Origin: an uncultured bacterium
Lineage (GTDB): Bacteria; Cyanobacteriota; Vampirovibrionia; Gastranaerophilales; Gastranaerophilaceae
Direction: 5' to 3'
DNA: 33,642 nt
NCBI GenBank assembly: GCA_945910925.1
Contig: CAMDZX010000001.1
Coordinates: forward strand, 1 to 33,642
Positions 16,184 to 25,866 of this stretch are shown here, piece by piece. A model generated the notes under the pieces. It made no database searches. It worked only from the letters and a program-made list of their open reading frames with translations, and was not told where the DNA came from. The translations under genes and the position numbers were made by a program. Within the stretch, counting starts at the first letter, position 1. Each line of letters starts with the position of its first letter.

Positions 16184-17530
16184 ATGTTTAAGAAAGTTTT
16201 GGTTGCAAATAGGGGTGAAATAGCTGTAAGAGTTATAAGGGCTTGCAGAGAGTTGGGTATTCCGACAGTTGCAATATATTCAGAGGCTGATGCAGATTCT
16301 TTGCACGTTAGATTAGCTACTGATGCATATTGTATAGGACCTGCGCCAAGTAATAAAAGTTATTTAAGTATTCCTGCGATTATGTCTACCGCAATAATGA
16401 CGGGTGCGGATGCAATACATCCCGGATATGGTTTTATGTCAGAAAGAGCAGATTTCGTAGATATTTGTGACCAACACGGAATCAAGTTTATTGGACCAAC
16501 CGCAGAAGCTATGCGAAAAATGGGTGACAAAGCAACTGCCAGAAAAACAATGATAGAAAATAATGTTCCTGTTACACCGGGAACAGGCATTGTCAAAACC
16601 GTTAAAGAGGTTCAAGAGTTCGGAAATAAGGTAGGCTACCCGATAATTTTAAAAGCAACGGCAGGCGGCGGCGGAAAAGGAATGAGAATATGTCGTGAGG
16701 ACGCTGATGTTGAAACCAATCTAAACCTTTGCCAATCAGAAGCTCAAAGTTTCTTTGGAAATCCGGATGTCTATGCGGAAAAATACCTTGAAAATCCTCG
16801 ACATATTGAGGTTCAAATTCTTGCAGATAAATACGGGAATGTAATCCATTTAGGTGAAAGAGATTGTTCGATTCAAAGACGACATCAAAAATTACTTGAA
16901 GAAGCTCCTTCTCCTGCAATTGATGAAGAAACAAGAAAAGAAATGGGTGCGGCTGCAGTAAGAGCCGCTAAAGCTATTAATTATGAGGGTGCAGGAACCT
17001 GCGAATTCCTTCTTGACCACGACGGGAAATGGTATTTTATGGAAATGAATACACGTGTTCAGGTTGAACACTGTGTAACAGAAATGATTTCTCAAATAGA
17101 TATTGTTCGTGAGCAAATTCTTGTTGCTTCAGGGGAAAAACTTGGTTATACACAAGAGGATGTCCGTCTAAGAGGACATGCAATAGAGTGCCGTATAAAT
17201 GCAGAAGACCCTGATAAAGATTTTATGCCTTGTCCGGGTAAAATAGACGGATATTTTGCTCCAGGAGGATTTGGTATTAGAGTCGATTCTCATGTCTATC
17301 CCGGATATTCAATACCACCATATTATGACTCAATGATTGGAAAACTTATTTGTTGGGGTGAAACTCGTAATGCGGCAAGACGTAGAATGTATCAGGCTTT
17401 AAAAGAGTATGTGGTTACGGGTATTAAAACAACAATACCGTTCCATCAAGAAATTGTTGAAGATGAAGTCTTTATAAGCGGTAATTTTAATACCGGCTTT
17501 ATTGAAGATTTTAATAAAAGACACCAATAG
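16184..17530 (+). CDS. accC: Biotin carboxylase subunit of acetyl-CoA carboxylase
   Basis: 448 residues, the usual length. It carboxylates biotin on AccB using ATP and bicarbonate. The ATP-grasp parts are plain: the N-terminal KVLVANRGEIAVRVIRA, GYGFMSE (81-87), the glycine-rich lid KATAGGGGKGMRI (157-169), HLGERDCSIQRRHQKLLEEAPS (222-243, split here for reading) and FMEMNTRVQVEH (285-296) with E287 and the catalytic R291. One oddity is C297 after QVEH, where nearly all biotin carboxylases have proline. The ribosome-binding site is only a GGGA-type match. It lies downstream of a terminator-like hairpin, and no separate promoter is visible. Confidence 0.97.
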   Translation: MFKKVLVANRGEIAVRVIRACRELGIPTVAIYSEADADSLHVRLATDAYCIGPAPSNKSYLSIPAIMSTAIMTGADAIHPGYGFMSERADFVDICDQHGIKFIGPTAEAMRKMGDKATARKTMIENNVPVTPGTGIVKTVKEVQEFGNKVGYPIILKATAGGGGKGMRICREDADVETNLNLCQSEAQSFFGNPDVYAEKYLENPRHIEVQILADKYGNVIHLGERDCSIQRRHQKLLEEAPSPAIDEETRKEMGAAAVRAAKAINYEGAGTCEFLLDHDGKWYFMEMNTRVQVEHCVTEMISQIDIVREQILVASGEKLGYTQEDVRLRGHAIECRINAEDPDKDFMPCPGKIDGYFAPGGFGIRVDSHVYPGYSIPPYYDSMIGKLICWGETRNAARRRMYQALKEYVVTGIKTTIPFHQEIVEDEVFISGNFNTGFIEDFNKRHQ

Positions 17531-17557
17531 ATAGAAATTGTGTCCTCAATAACTTAG

Positions 17558-17589
17558 AAAAAAGCATCCGTTTAATAGGATGCTTTTTT
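17558..17589. terminator. Bidirectional terminator between convergent genes
   Basis: Six A plus GCATCC (17558-17569), loop GTTTAATA, GGATGC plus six T (17578-17589). The A- and T-tracts make it work in both directions: it ends the efp-accB-accC transcript and lies four bases beyond the stop of the minus-strand GGDEF gene. Confidence 0.9.
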
Positions 17590-17593
17590 GTTA

Positions 17594-19486
17594 TTATGTT
17601 GATAAATCATTAATTATGTTTATAAACTCATCAGCAAGACGAGAACTCCATTTTTTATCAATATCAGACTTTATCACTTCAATTGCAGCGTCCTTAGACA
17701 TAGCCTTTCTGTACGGTCTTGGCTGAATTAAGGCGAAATATGCATCAATTATTAGCACCATTTGAGATTCTAATGGAATATTTTCTCCCGACAATTTATT
17801 TGGATATCCTGTTCCGTCCCAATTTTCATGATGTTTTTCAATTATAGGAATAATGTCTTGAACAACGGATATCGGTTGCAAAATCTCTTTTGCTGCAATT
17901 ATCGGATGTTGTTTTATAACATTTCTTTCTTCATCTGTTAAAGGCGTTCTCTTTTGTAACAGTTCTTTCGGAAGCATAAGATTCCCGATATCATATAATA
18001 ATACCGCTATCTTTAACCTGTCAGTATCCTCTTTGGATAAATCAAAACGTTTTGCAAGAACCGATGCAACCATCATTTTTGATTTCGTTAAACCATCTTT
18101 ATGGTTTGGATTGTATATCTCCGAAAGTGAATCAGAGATTGAATACAAAGCTTCTCTATCAGGTGACAGCATTTGCAATCTTTCGTTTAAACGAGTATAC
18201 ATACTCTCATCAAGAGGAATTCGGTGTTTGGATATAAGTTCAATAAACGTATCAACCGCAATATCTTGCCAAGACTCTTTGTTATGTAATTCGGCAAGGG
18301 TAACCCTATTTCGACCGTTTTTCTTAGAAATATACATCGCTTGATCTGTCAATTCCAATAATTCCTGAATATTATCAGAATGTTCGAGATATGTTGCAAC
18401 GCCAATACTTGCAGTCACATGCCCGATAGTATCTATCTTACGTGATTCAATAGCTTTTCTTATACGTTCCGCAGCAATCATACCCCCTTCCGAATCAACT
18501 CCCGGAAGCAGGATATTAAATTCTTCTCCACCCATTCGAGCAACGACATCAATAGAACGAGCATTCGATTTTAACGCAGATGCGACAGTTCTGATTGCAA
18601 CATCCCCAAAAGCATGACCATATTTATCGTTAATCTGTTTAAGATGGTCTAAATCAATCCCGACAATAGTGAATTTTTGGTTTTGACGTTGCGCACGGAG
18701 TAGTTCTTTTTGCAAAAATTCTTCAAAATAGCGCCTGTTATTTAAACCTGTTAAACTGTCCGTAACGGCTTGTTCCTTAACTGTTTGGAAAAGCTCGGCA
18801 ATGGTAATTGCAAGTTCAATTTGCTTAGAAAACAAGTCTAAAAATGTAAGTTCGGATTCCGTCACCTCTGCGCGTGAAGAAAAAACTACCAACGACCCGA
18901 AATGTGTTCCGTTTTGAGTAAGCGGTACTACAAGATACGAACGCCAACCCGTTGATTTTATTAGTTTTATTCGCTTAACTTTATCAATATCAGGGAACAT
19001 ATTTTCTAAGCATTCATCAAGATTACTGCTTTGGTATATCCTATTTTCATTGACACATTTATCACGTTCTTCATTGTGTACATAATTAATGCGGCTCTCA
19101 TATAAAGAGGTTGGTAAAATTGACGAGAATTTGTCAATAAAATCACAAGATGCATCTGCCATTATATTTATATATTCACCTTCATCATCTTGCTTTACTT
19201 GTATTATTGCACTATATAAATAGCCTAACTCACCCTGTAAGCTATTGACTATTGAATCCAAAACATTTGTCAAAGGCTCAGATGAATTCATCATTTGCCA
19301 TATATGTTGTACGGTAAGCAAACGTCTGTTAGCAAGTTGAAGCTCTTGCGTACGTTCTTCTATTTCGGCTTCAAGGCGAAGATTTTTTTCATATACTTCC
19401 AAAAAATCTTGTTTTGATGAATATATATTAGATTCTACATTATTAACTTGTTTTCTGAATTCTTCAAATTTCTTCCAAAAATTCAT
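17594..19486 (-). CDS. Coiled coil-GAF-GGDEF-degenerate HD-GYP signalling protein
   Basis: 630 residues. Residues ~1-65 form a coiled coil, ~70-235 a GAF-like sensor domain, ~238-400 a GGDEF domain, ~415-630 an HD-GYP domain. The cyclase signature is GGEEF (319-323), with an RxxD product-inhibition site at 310-313 and D278, so c-di-GMP synthesis is likely. In the HD-GYP part the HD pair is YD (498-499, LLYDIGNLMLP) and the usual Lys is Asn; the early metal-binding His also appears lost (GLTKSKM in place of GHSxRV). H527-P528, the HH pair at 552-553, GYP (560-562) and D581 remain. The phosphodiesterase half is probably inactive or altered and may bind c-di-GMP. ATG at 19486 is chosen for GAGGTGG just upstream and a promoter at 19503-19531. 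There is no membrane segment. Confidence 0.93.
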   Translation of the reverse strand: MNFWKKFEEFRKQVNNVESNIYSSKQDFLEVYEKNLRLEAEIEERTQELQLANRRLLTVQHIWQMMNSSEPLTNVLDSIVNSLQGELGYLYSAIIQVKQDDEGEYINIMADASCDFIDKFSSILPTSLYESRINYVHNEERDKCVNENRIYQSSNLDECLENMFPDIDKVKRIKLIKSTGWRSYLVVPLTQNGTHFGSLVVFSSRAEVTESELTFLDLFSKQIELAITIAELFQTVKEQAVTDSLTGLNNRRYFEEFLQKELLRAQRQNQKFTIVGIDLDHLKQINDKYGHAFGDVAIRTVASALKSNARSIDVVARMGGEEFNILLPGVDSEGGMIAAERIRKAIESRKIDTIGHVTASIGVATYLEHSDNIQELLELTDQAMYISKKNGRNRVTLAELHNKESWQDIAVDTFIELISKHRIPLDESMYTRLNERLQMLSPDREALYSISDSLSEIYNPNHKDGLTKSKMMVASVLAKRFDLSKEDTDRLKIAVLLYDIGNLMLPKELLQKRTPLTDEERNVIKQHPIIAAKEILQPISVVQDIIPIIEKHHENWDGTGYPNKLSGENIPLESQMVLIIDAYFALIQPRPYRKAMSKDAAIEVIKSDIDKKWSSRLADEFINIINDLST

Positions 19487-19502
19487 AACCACCTCAGGGG
19501 TT

Positions 19503-19531
19503 ATTATACAATACATTCTCGGTTTAGTAAA
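19503..19531 (-). promoter_or_regulatory. Promoter of the GGDEF/HD-GYP gene
   Basis: On the minus strand TTTACT (19531-19526), exactly 17 bases, then a perfect TATAAT (19508-19503). The predicted transcript start is near 19496, only about ten bases before the start codon, so the leader is little more than the ribosome-binding site. The promoter fills the 50-base gap after the giant gene's stop. Confidence 0.65.
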
Positions 19532-19536
19532 CAAAT

Positions 19537-22500
19537 TTATTCATCAATACGACTGACTCCTAAATATCCGGAACTGTTTTTACCGGCATTCGAGAGTAAT
19601 TGGTTACTATATTCCTGAAATTCATCATATTTTTTATTAAATTTTTCTCTTTCTGCAAGAGCAGGTGAATATTCAGGAATATTAAGGCTATTTACTATAC
19701 TATAACTGTTATTAATATATTTAAGCGGTTCTTGTTTCGAAATTAAATCTTCATTAACCATTCTTCCTACTTTACTGTTAGCCTGCGTTATAAATTCCAA
19801 TAGAAGTACATTCTTAGGAGTTCCCGGAGTCTGAGAAATTATTTTCTTCACCTCATCGAGAGTTTTTAAGTAAATCTTAACGGATTTTTTATCATCCATT
19901 TTTTGTGTTTTTTCAATAATATTTTTCTTTGCAATATTGATTTTCTTTATATACTGCTTATCAGAAATTGTATCATCTTGTGCAATATTATCAATTTCTT
20001 CTTTTACGATTGTTGAAAGATTATTTGTTGTTCCAAGAATTTTTACAACATCATCAGTGATTTTTTTAGCATTATCAAAATCGACAAGTTCATTTTGCGC
20101 CTTTAAGTATTTATCAGCGAGTCCGAGTTTATCAATAAATATTATTGCCGTTGACTTGTCGTCATTCCCGGATAGGGAACCAACAATATAATCTACGACT
20201 TTATTATCATCCATTGTCAGAATTGCTCCTGTATCTTTATCTTGCAATTCAGTTTTGATATCTTTGAAATTACTTGCGACGAGCGGAGCATTTCCTGTAG
20301 CAACCGCACTCATTAAGAGTTCTTGCATTTCAACCAATTGTGCACAAACAATCAGAGAACCTATATTTTCGGTTTTTGTAGTTAATTCTGTCAGAGAGTC
20401 AGAAGATGTTTTAGGGTCAGAAGAATGTATAGGACTATCTTTTGAATATAATATCAAACAACTGTTAAGTAACTCGACCGGTGACATTAAATTGTGATAT
20501 CTTCTATAATCTTTGTAAAATTTCTCTTTAGCTTCATAAGCCCGCTGAGGATTATATTTTGATTGTTTAGCCGTAATGGCATTGTTTACGGTATTTTTAA
20601 CTTTATTTGTTACAGCTTGTCTGTATTCAGGTTTGATATTGCCATACACAAATTCCTGTGTATCATCTTGAATTTTGGCTATAACCATATTAAAATCATC
20701 TTTAAAATATTCTTTATCTTCACCTTCTAAATTTTGAATAGCATTTGCATCAGCAGAAAGTTGAAGAATATTATTTTCCAGTTTATTCATATAAGTTCTT
20801 TTAGTCATACTGAAAGATTTTTTAGGAATTGAATATTTTTTGAATATATTATTCAAATTATCCATTTCCACAGTTAAATCTAAGGTTGGATTATTATCTT
20901 TCATTTCCTCTCTTATCCAATTGTTGGCATCATTTTTAACCTTATTACGATACTTTTCTTGTATGGTTGAATTTATAATTGTATCCAGTGTTAAGTTTAA
21001 AAGTTTATTATTTTCAACAATTTGTTTTTTCATTTCATCTTCAGGATTTATTTTCTTTAATACATCCATTTCGGTAATCAATCCTGAAGCTGCATTTTTG
21101 TAATCTGCACCTGTTGCATTTTCATCAAGCTCAAGAATATTTTGAGCTGACATTAATGATTTTTTTATGGAAGAATCATCCATTTTTGATGACAGAAACA
21201 TACCTGCAAGTATATTTATTTTATTTGCAGATTTCGTTGACGGTATTTTATCATCAGGGATTAAGTTAATTTCTTTTATCAATTTCTCTGTAAGGTGTGT
21301 TGTTTTGATAGAATCCTTCATTGCATTAATATTTGCAATATAATCGATTACACTTTCATCTATACTTTGAAGTTTTTTATCAAAATCTTTTTCTCCAATA
21401 TAATCAACCTTAGGGTAGGCAGGAAAATACCCTCCTGCTTTTATATTTGCATCTTTATACTTATTAAACATTTTATCGTATGTTAACGTTATAAATGAGT
21501 TTGAAAGCTCACTATACAACTCATCAAATGTACGATTCTGAGTATAAATTATACCCTGGTTATGCTTATATAACTTATTGTATTTATATGCAGGTTTTGT
21601 AGGAGAAAAATCGTAATCATTAAAGACTTCTTCTTGATAAATACTGTTCTTAACTAAATTATTAATTTGTTTATCCGCACCTTTATACCTTTTAAGTATA
21701 TCAAAACCTGAACAATTTTTAATTCCGATATCTTCGTCTTTTAAATCTGATGTTTCTTTATTGAATTCCTCAGTTGTCATATCTTGAAGTCTTCTGTATA
21801 TTTTTACAAAATCTGCATTTGTTTCCGGATTGTATTTTTTATCAATATAATTAGCAATTGCGGTAAATTTTGTAGACTTATTATTGACATCATCTTCATT
21901 TATATAAAGAGCATCTTCAAGACTGTTAGTCAGATTTTCTCTAATTTCTTGTTTGGCTAATCGAGCATTGTCCGAATCAGGAATAACTGAATCAAATTTT
22001 TTTAATGTTTTATTAACCATAAATCCTATTGTATTTTTCAGACTGCCGTCAAAATCTTTTTTCTCATCTTTTGAATACATTGCCACATTTTTAACAATTG
22101 CAGCTTTTTGTTTTTCATCAATTTTTATACCATATTTATTCAGCGCATTATCAATAATTGGTATAATTTGATTAGTCTTAGAATCTAGAGTGTATGAATA
22201 TAGGATTTCCGGTTCTTTTGCAAAAGAATAATTAAAATAACTTTTGGCAATTTTATTTCTGGTTTTATATGATTTCCCTAACTCTTTAACATTTTTTACT
22301 TTTGATAGAGTTTTCCATTCACTATCATCAGGGTATGATGCCTGAAATGCTGCTTTTTCACATATAACTTTTACATAGTTATCATCAGGGAGCTTCTCAT
22401 AATCCTCCTGTGAATCTATACCCTTATGAAAAGGGGTAGTATATAAAGCTTCATTAAAAGATTTAAGTTTCTTATTGTAATTATTTACACTTGTTTGATT

Positions 22501-25500
22501 TTTTATTATTGCTGCTTTTATTTCTTCTGAAGTCATATCAGAGGCTATTCTAATTAAATGATTGTAATGACATGCATTTGAATGAAAGATGCTATCTTTA
22601 ATTTCTAATGCTATTGATTTTGTTTTTCCATCATTACCTGTTATAATCACATCCGACATTATAGGGAATTTATGTTCATATTCTTGTCCTACAAGTTTCT
22701 TTAATTGTTTATTTTCCGGAGATGATGCAGAGATATAACCCGATTTATAACGTAAATCATCAACATAATTTCCGTTTCTATATTTGTCATTGGTAATATA
22801 TCCTGTTTCACCTCCTCTGTTATCAGAATAATCTGTATGAGTAACACCTTCAGAATCAACCCAAACATTATCTTTCTCGGATGCCCCCCAAGTATTATCA
22901 TGGTATAAAACATCTTTACCGTTTATAGAAGATATTTCCGCAATATATTGAGCATGTCCGCCCATTCTATTATGAAAGACTGACGAACCTGAAATCCCGG
23001 AGTGTTCACCTGTTTTAATTTTTGAAACAGCTTTATCAAGATTATTTGTAACTCGATATCTGTTATCAGTAATCATTTCAAGAATTTTAATTTCTTGTGG
23101 AGTATGTAAACCGGAGCCGGTTTGGCAAGTCCAATACTCTCCTGATTCTATACCACTTTTTCTTGCATGTTCTTCCAACGGTTGTCTAATATCTGATAAA
23201 ACAAATGCCAGTTCTTTATTAGTTTCCGAATACATTTTGTTAATAGATTTATCAATATGTTTTAGTGTTTCTTTTTCCTGCTTTGTAAGTTTATATAGAG
23301 AGGAGTCGGAAATTTTTCCTTGACGACCTGAGAACTCATCTTCGGAACGAATTTTATCTATTCGATTAAATCTGTTTTGTAACAACTTAAGTTCGTTTGT
23401 TGGTATAATATCTCCCTGTTTTTCCATACGCTTTATTATTTCATAATGCGTTTCCGGGCAATTCAGAATATTATGTTGATTGTCAATGATTGTCATTGAA
23501 CTGCGAATATTTGTTATATTTTCAGATACTGAGTTAAAAAGGTTTCCCCATTCTTGTAAGAGTGCAAGGGTTTCTTCCGTTGAATAATTTTCAGGTAAAC
23601 CGTTTGCTGTTTTATAATTTTTTAGAATATTTTGTTTTACTTCATCATCCGGATTAATTACAGCATCTGCGACAATACCAAACATATCAGCACATGCCTG
23701 TAATTGATCTTTATGACCTAATTTATTAAAAATCTCCGTATATTGTTTTTCATTCGGATTATTACTAAGAATTTGTTCAAATTTTTCATATTCTTTTTTT
23801 ATTTTGGTTTTATTAGTAGAATCCATCCCTAAGGTATATGCAGAACCCGTCCAAATAGCTTTATTTCCATCTTTGAGTCCCGATTTAATATTCTGTACTT
23901 CTGACAATAATACATCTTTTCTGCTGCCTAAGCCTAATCCATGATACATACTATCCAAAAAAGTTGTTATTGATGAATTTACCTCGTTTCTTTTATTGGT
24001 TAATTCTGTAAGAACTTCTTGTTTATTCGGATTTATACCATATACATCCGAAAAATGTTTAATATATCTTTCATCACCTGTTTTTTTAATATGGTTAATG
24101 GTTTTATCTATATTACTAACAAGGAGAGTCTCAGTATCAGGAACATCATACTTTATCATTTTGTCATGTTGATAGTCTTTGTCATTTAACGCTGTCAGAT
24201 TCGCAAAACGATAAGCAGCTGCAGCATTATATAGCATTCTTGCCTTTGATATTGGTTTACCTTGGGATGAGTATGGATGAATTTTATCTTCCAGGGTTGC
24301 TGCTTCTTCTATCAAACTTGTTATTTCTGATATGTTTTTATCCAGAGTTTCGGTATCAACCTTATCTTTATTTGAATCAATAATAAACGCCTTTACTTTA
24401 TTCTCTTTCATTGTTTTTTCTTCATTAGGAATAAAGTGATATTTTGCCTTATCATTTTTAATATTAGCTATATCAGAAGAACTTTTTGAATATAAAGCTC
24501 TAACAGAATTAAACGTAGAATGTACTTCTTTTTCTGTGGCAGCAGGTATAACTTGTGAAATATTTGATATTAAAAGATTATTAATCTTATTTAGATGTTC
24601 TAAATCTTTTTCATGGTTTCGTCTTATATCATCTCTTTTCATCCCTGTTCGAATTTGACTTGCTTTAGCTTTTCCTATCTCCTCTTTTGCAAGTAAAAGA
24701 CCTTGATAATAGCGATGTTTGTCTGCAAAATTCTTATCATCAATTGGATTCATTATTGAATTATCTCTCAAAACATCAAAGTTTTCCGCATCAAAGGGAA
24801 TATATACAGCTTCGGCTTTATTATCAGCCCCATACATATTTGCAATATTCATCCATTGTGTAGTTGAGGCATCAACTATCCTATATCCCTTATTTTGTGC
24901 ATCTTTAAAGTCAACTTGGACTTTATCTACAGGAATTTTAACACCTTCCCCTAATCGGGTTTTATCATAAACCATTACATGCGGAGTTGCATCAAGTTCT
25001 GACATAATACTGTCAACATAATCAGGTTTATACTCATAGGATGTCAGTTTTCGCGTAATTGATATTGCAGCACACATACCATGATGCTTTTGATTTATTG
25101 CTTTTGTATTAGGAATTTTAGAATCTTTTGTATCAACAACAAGGTCATTAATCATCTCTGCAAAGATAAGCGTTTTCTTATCTTTTAACTCAGGATTGAT
25201 TTCATAATCAGGACTAAGGAAGTAATCGAGCCGGTTTAGAATATATTTCTTTTGCTTCGTTGGCGTAGCTGACGAAGCAATAAAGTAATCAAGATTACTT
25301 TCAACACGCTTGATATTAGGGTCTTTCTCATCTTCAAGCTGAGTTTTATCAAGTTGAGCAAGTATATTTTTTCTGGATTCTAAAATTGATTTTTCATCCT
25401 CAGAAAGAGGTTTATTTTCTTTAAAAACACGTTTAAATTCAGGAGAAAGCTTTTCTTGCACAATTGGATTTGAAGCTGCAATTGACTTTTCGGCGGCAGT

Positions 25501-25767
25501 TTTAAGTTTTTCTTTCCAATTATTTTGCGGTTCTTTTCCTAAATCAATTGAGGTTCCATATTTCAAATTGTCAGCGACATCAAGTAAAAATTTGACATTT
25601 GATTCCCCTGATTCTTTTGATAAATTATCAATAGCATTATTTATTCTTGTCTTATTATTTTCCGTAAGAGAATAATTATTATCTTGTTTTAGTTGTTGAA
25701 CTGCATTTCTATCTTCTCTGCGACTTTTAAATGCAGGATTTATTGAGTGTAAAAAATTCAAGTTCAT
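19537..25767 (-). CDS. Giant protein with papain-like cysteine peptidase motifs
   Basis: 2076 residues, Lys/Asn/Asp/Ile-rich, mostly helical in appearance, with no signal peptide or membrane helix. Motifs of the papain clan occur in the right order: INQKHHGMC (224-232) matches the oxyanion Gln and catalytic Cys stretch of bleomycin hydrolase (NQKxxGxC), giving Q226 and C232; GGHAQYIAEI (936-945) gives the His, H938; and HDNTWG (956-961) matches the NSWG-type Asn motif, N958. About 700 residues lie between Cys and His, far more than in papain (~135) or bleomycin hydrolase (~300), so a large helical region is inserted. Residues ~1020-2076 have no motif that I recognise. NPAFKSRRED near the start (10-19) may be a sorting tag. 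ATG at 25767 has AAAGGA six bases upstream. Large effector, toxin or structural peptidase are possible; no partner gene identifies it. Confidence 0.8.
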   Translation of the reverse strand: MNLNFLHSINPAFKSRREDRNAVQQLKQDNNYSLTENNKTRINNAIDNLSKESGESNVKFLLDVADNLKYGTSIDLGKEPQNNWKEKLKTAAEKSIAASNPIVQEKLSPEFKRVFKENKPLSEDEKSILESRKNILAQLDKTQLEDEKDPNIKRVESNLDYFIASSATPTKQKKYILNRLDYFLSPDYEINPELKDKKTLIFAEMINDLVVDTKDSKIPNTKAINQKHHGMCAAISITRKLTSYEYKPDYVDSIMSELDATPHVMVYDKTRLGEGVKIPVDKVQVDFKDAQNKGYRIVDASTTQWMNIANMYGADNKAEAVYIPFDAENFDVLRDNSIMNPIDDKNFADKHRYYQGLLLAKEEIGKAKASQIRTGMKRDDIRRNHEKDLEHLNKINNLLISNISQVIPAATEKEVHSTFNSVRALYSKSSSDIANIKNDKAKYHFIPNEEKTMKENKVKAFIIDSNKDKVDTETLDKNISEITSLIEEAATLEDKIHPYSSQGKPISKARMLYNAAAAYRFANLTALNDKDYQHDKMIKYDVPDTETLLVSNIDKTINHIKKTGDERYIKHFSDVYGINPNKQEVLTELTNKRNEVNSSITTFLDSMYHGLGLGSRKDVLLSEVQNIKSGLKDGNKAIWTGSAYTLGMDSTNKTKIKKEYEKFEQILSNNPNEKQYTEIFNKLGHKDQLQACADMFGIVADAVINPDDEVKQNILKNYKTANGLPENYSTEETLALLQEWGNLFNSVSENITNIRSSMTIIDNQHNILNCPETHYEIIKRMEKQGDIIPTNELKLLQNRFNRIDKIRSEDEFSGRQGKISDSSLYKLTKQEKETLKHIDKSINKMYSETNKELAFVLSDIRQPLEEHARKSGIESGEYWTCQTGSGLHTPQEIKILEMITDNRYRVTNNLDKAVSKIKTGEHSGISGSSVFHNRMGGHAQYIAEISSINGKDVLYHDNTWGASEKDNVWVDSEGVTHTDYSDNRGGETGYITNDKYRNGNYVDDLRYKSGYISASSPENKQLKKLVGQEYEHKFPIMSDVIITGNDGKTKSIALEIKDSIFHSNACHYNHLIRIASDMTSEEIKAAIIKNQTSVNNYNKKLKSFNEALYTTPFHKGIDSQEDYEKLPDDNYVKVICEKAAFQASYPDDSEWKTLSKVKNVKELGKSYKTRNKIAKSYFNYSFAKEPEILYSYTLDSKTNQIIPIIDNALNKYGIKIDEKQKAAIVKNVAMYSKDEKKDFDGSLKNTIGFMVNKTLKKFDSVIPDSDNARLAKQEIRENLTNSLEDALYINEDDVNNKSTKFTAIANYIDKKYNPETNADFVKIYRRLQDMTTEEFNKETSDLKDEDIGIKNCSGFDILKRYKGADKQINNLVKNSIYQEEVFNDYDFSPTKPAYKYNKLYKHNQGIIYTQNRTFDELYSELSNSFITLTYDKMFNKYKDANIKAGGYFPAYPKVDYIGEKDFDKKLQSIDESVIDYIANINAMKDSIKTTHLTEKLIKEINLIPDDKIPSTKSANKINILAGMFLSSKMDDSSIKKSLMSAQNILELDENATGADYKNAASGLITEMDVLKKINPEDEMKKQIVENNKLLNLTLDTIINSTIQEKYRNKVKNDANNWIREEMKDNNPTLDLTVEMDNLNNIFKKYSIPKKSFSMTKRTYMNKLENNILQLSADANAIQNLEGEDKEYFKDDFNMVIAKIQDDTQEFVYGNIKPEYRQAVTNKVKNTVNNAITAKQSKYNPQRAYEAKEKFYKDYRRYHNLMSPVELLNSCLILYSKDSPIHSSDPKTSSDSLTELTTKTENIGSLIVCAQLVEMQELLMSAVATGNAPLVASNFKDIKTELQDKDTGAILTMDDNKVVDYIVGSLSGNDDKSTAIIFIDKLGLADKYLKAQNELVDFDNAKKITDDVVKILGTTNNLSTIVKEEIDNIAQDDTISDKQYIKKINIAKKNIIEKTQKMDDKKSVKIYLKTLDEVKKIISQTPGTPKNVLLLEFITQANSKVGRMVNEDLISKQEPLKYINNSYSIVNSLNIPEYSPALAEREKFNKKYDEFQEYSNQLLSNAGKNSSGYLGVSRIDE

Positions 25768-25770
25768 TAT

Positions 25771-25806
25771 TTATCCTTTTATAAGTATAGGTATACTTAC
25801 GGATAA
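25771..25806 (-). promoter_or_regulatory. Leader hairpin pairing the ribosome-binding site of the giant gene
   Basis: In the transcript, UUAUCC (25806-25801) can pair with GGAUAA (25776-25771), and the latter contains most of the AGGA ribosome-binding site of the 2076-aa gene. Within it UAAGUAU-ACCU-AUACUUA (25799-25782) forms a perfect seven-pair stem with a four-base loop. An alternative 10-pair stem uses TTTTATAAGT (minus strand 25818-25809) with ACTTATAAAA (25786-25777). The two folds exclude each other. Confidence 0.45.
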
Positions 25807-25866
25807 AAACTTATAAAAAGAATTTTTGTTAAATTATTACAAAAAATTAAGAATTCTAATTTTAAT

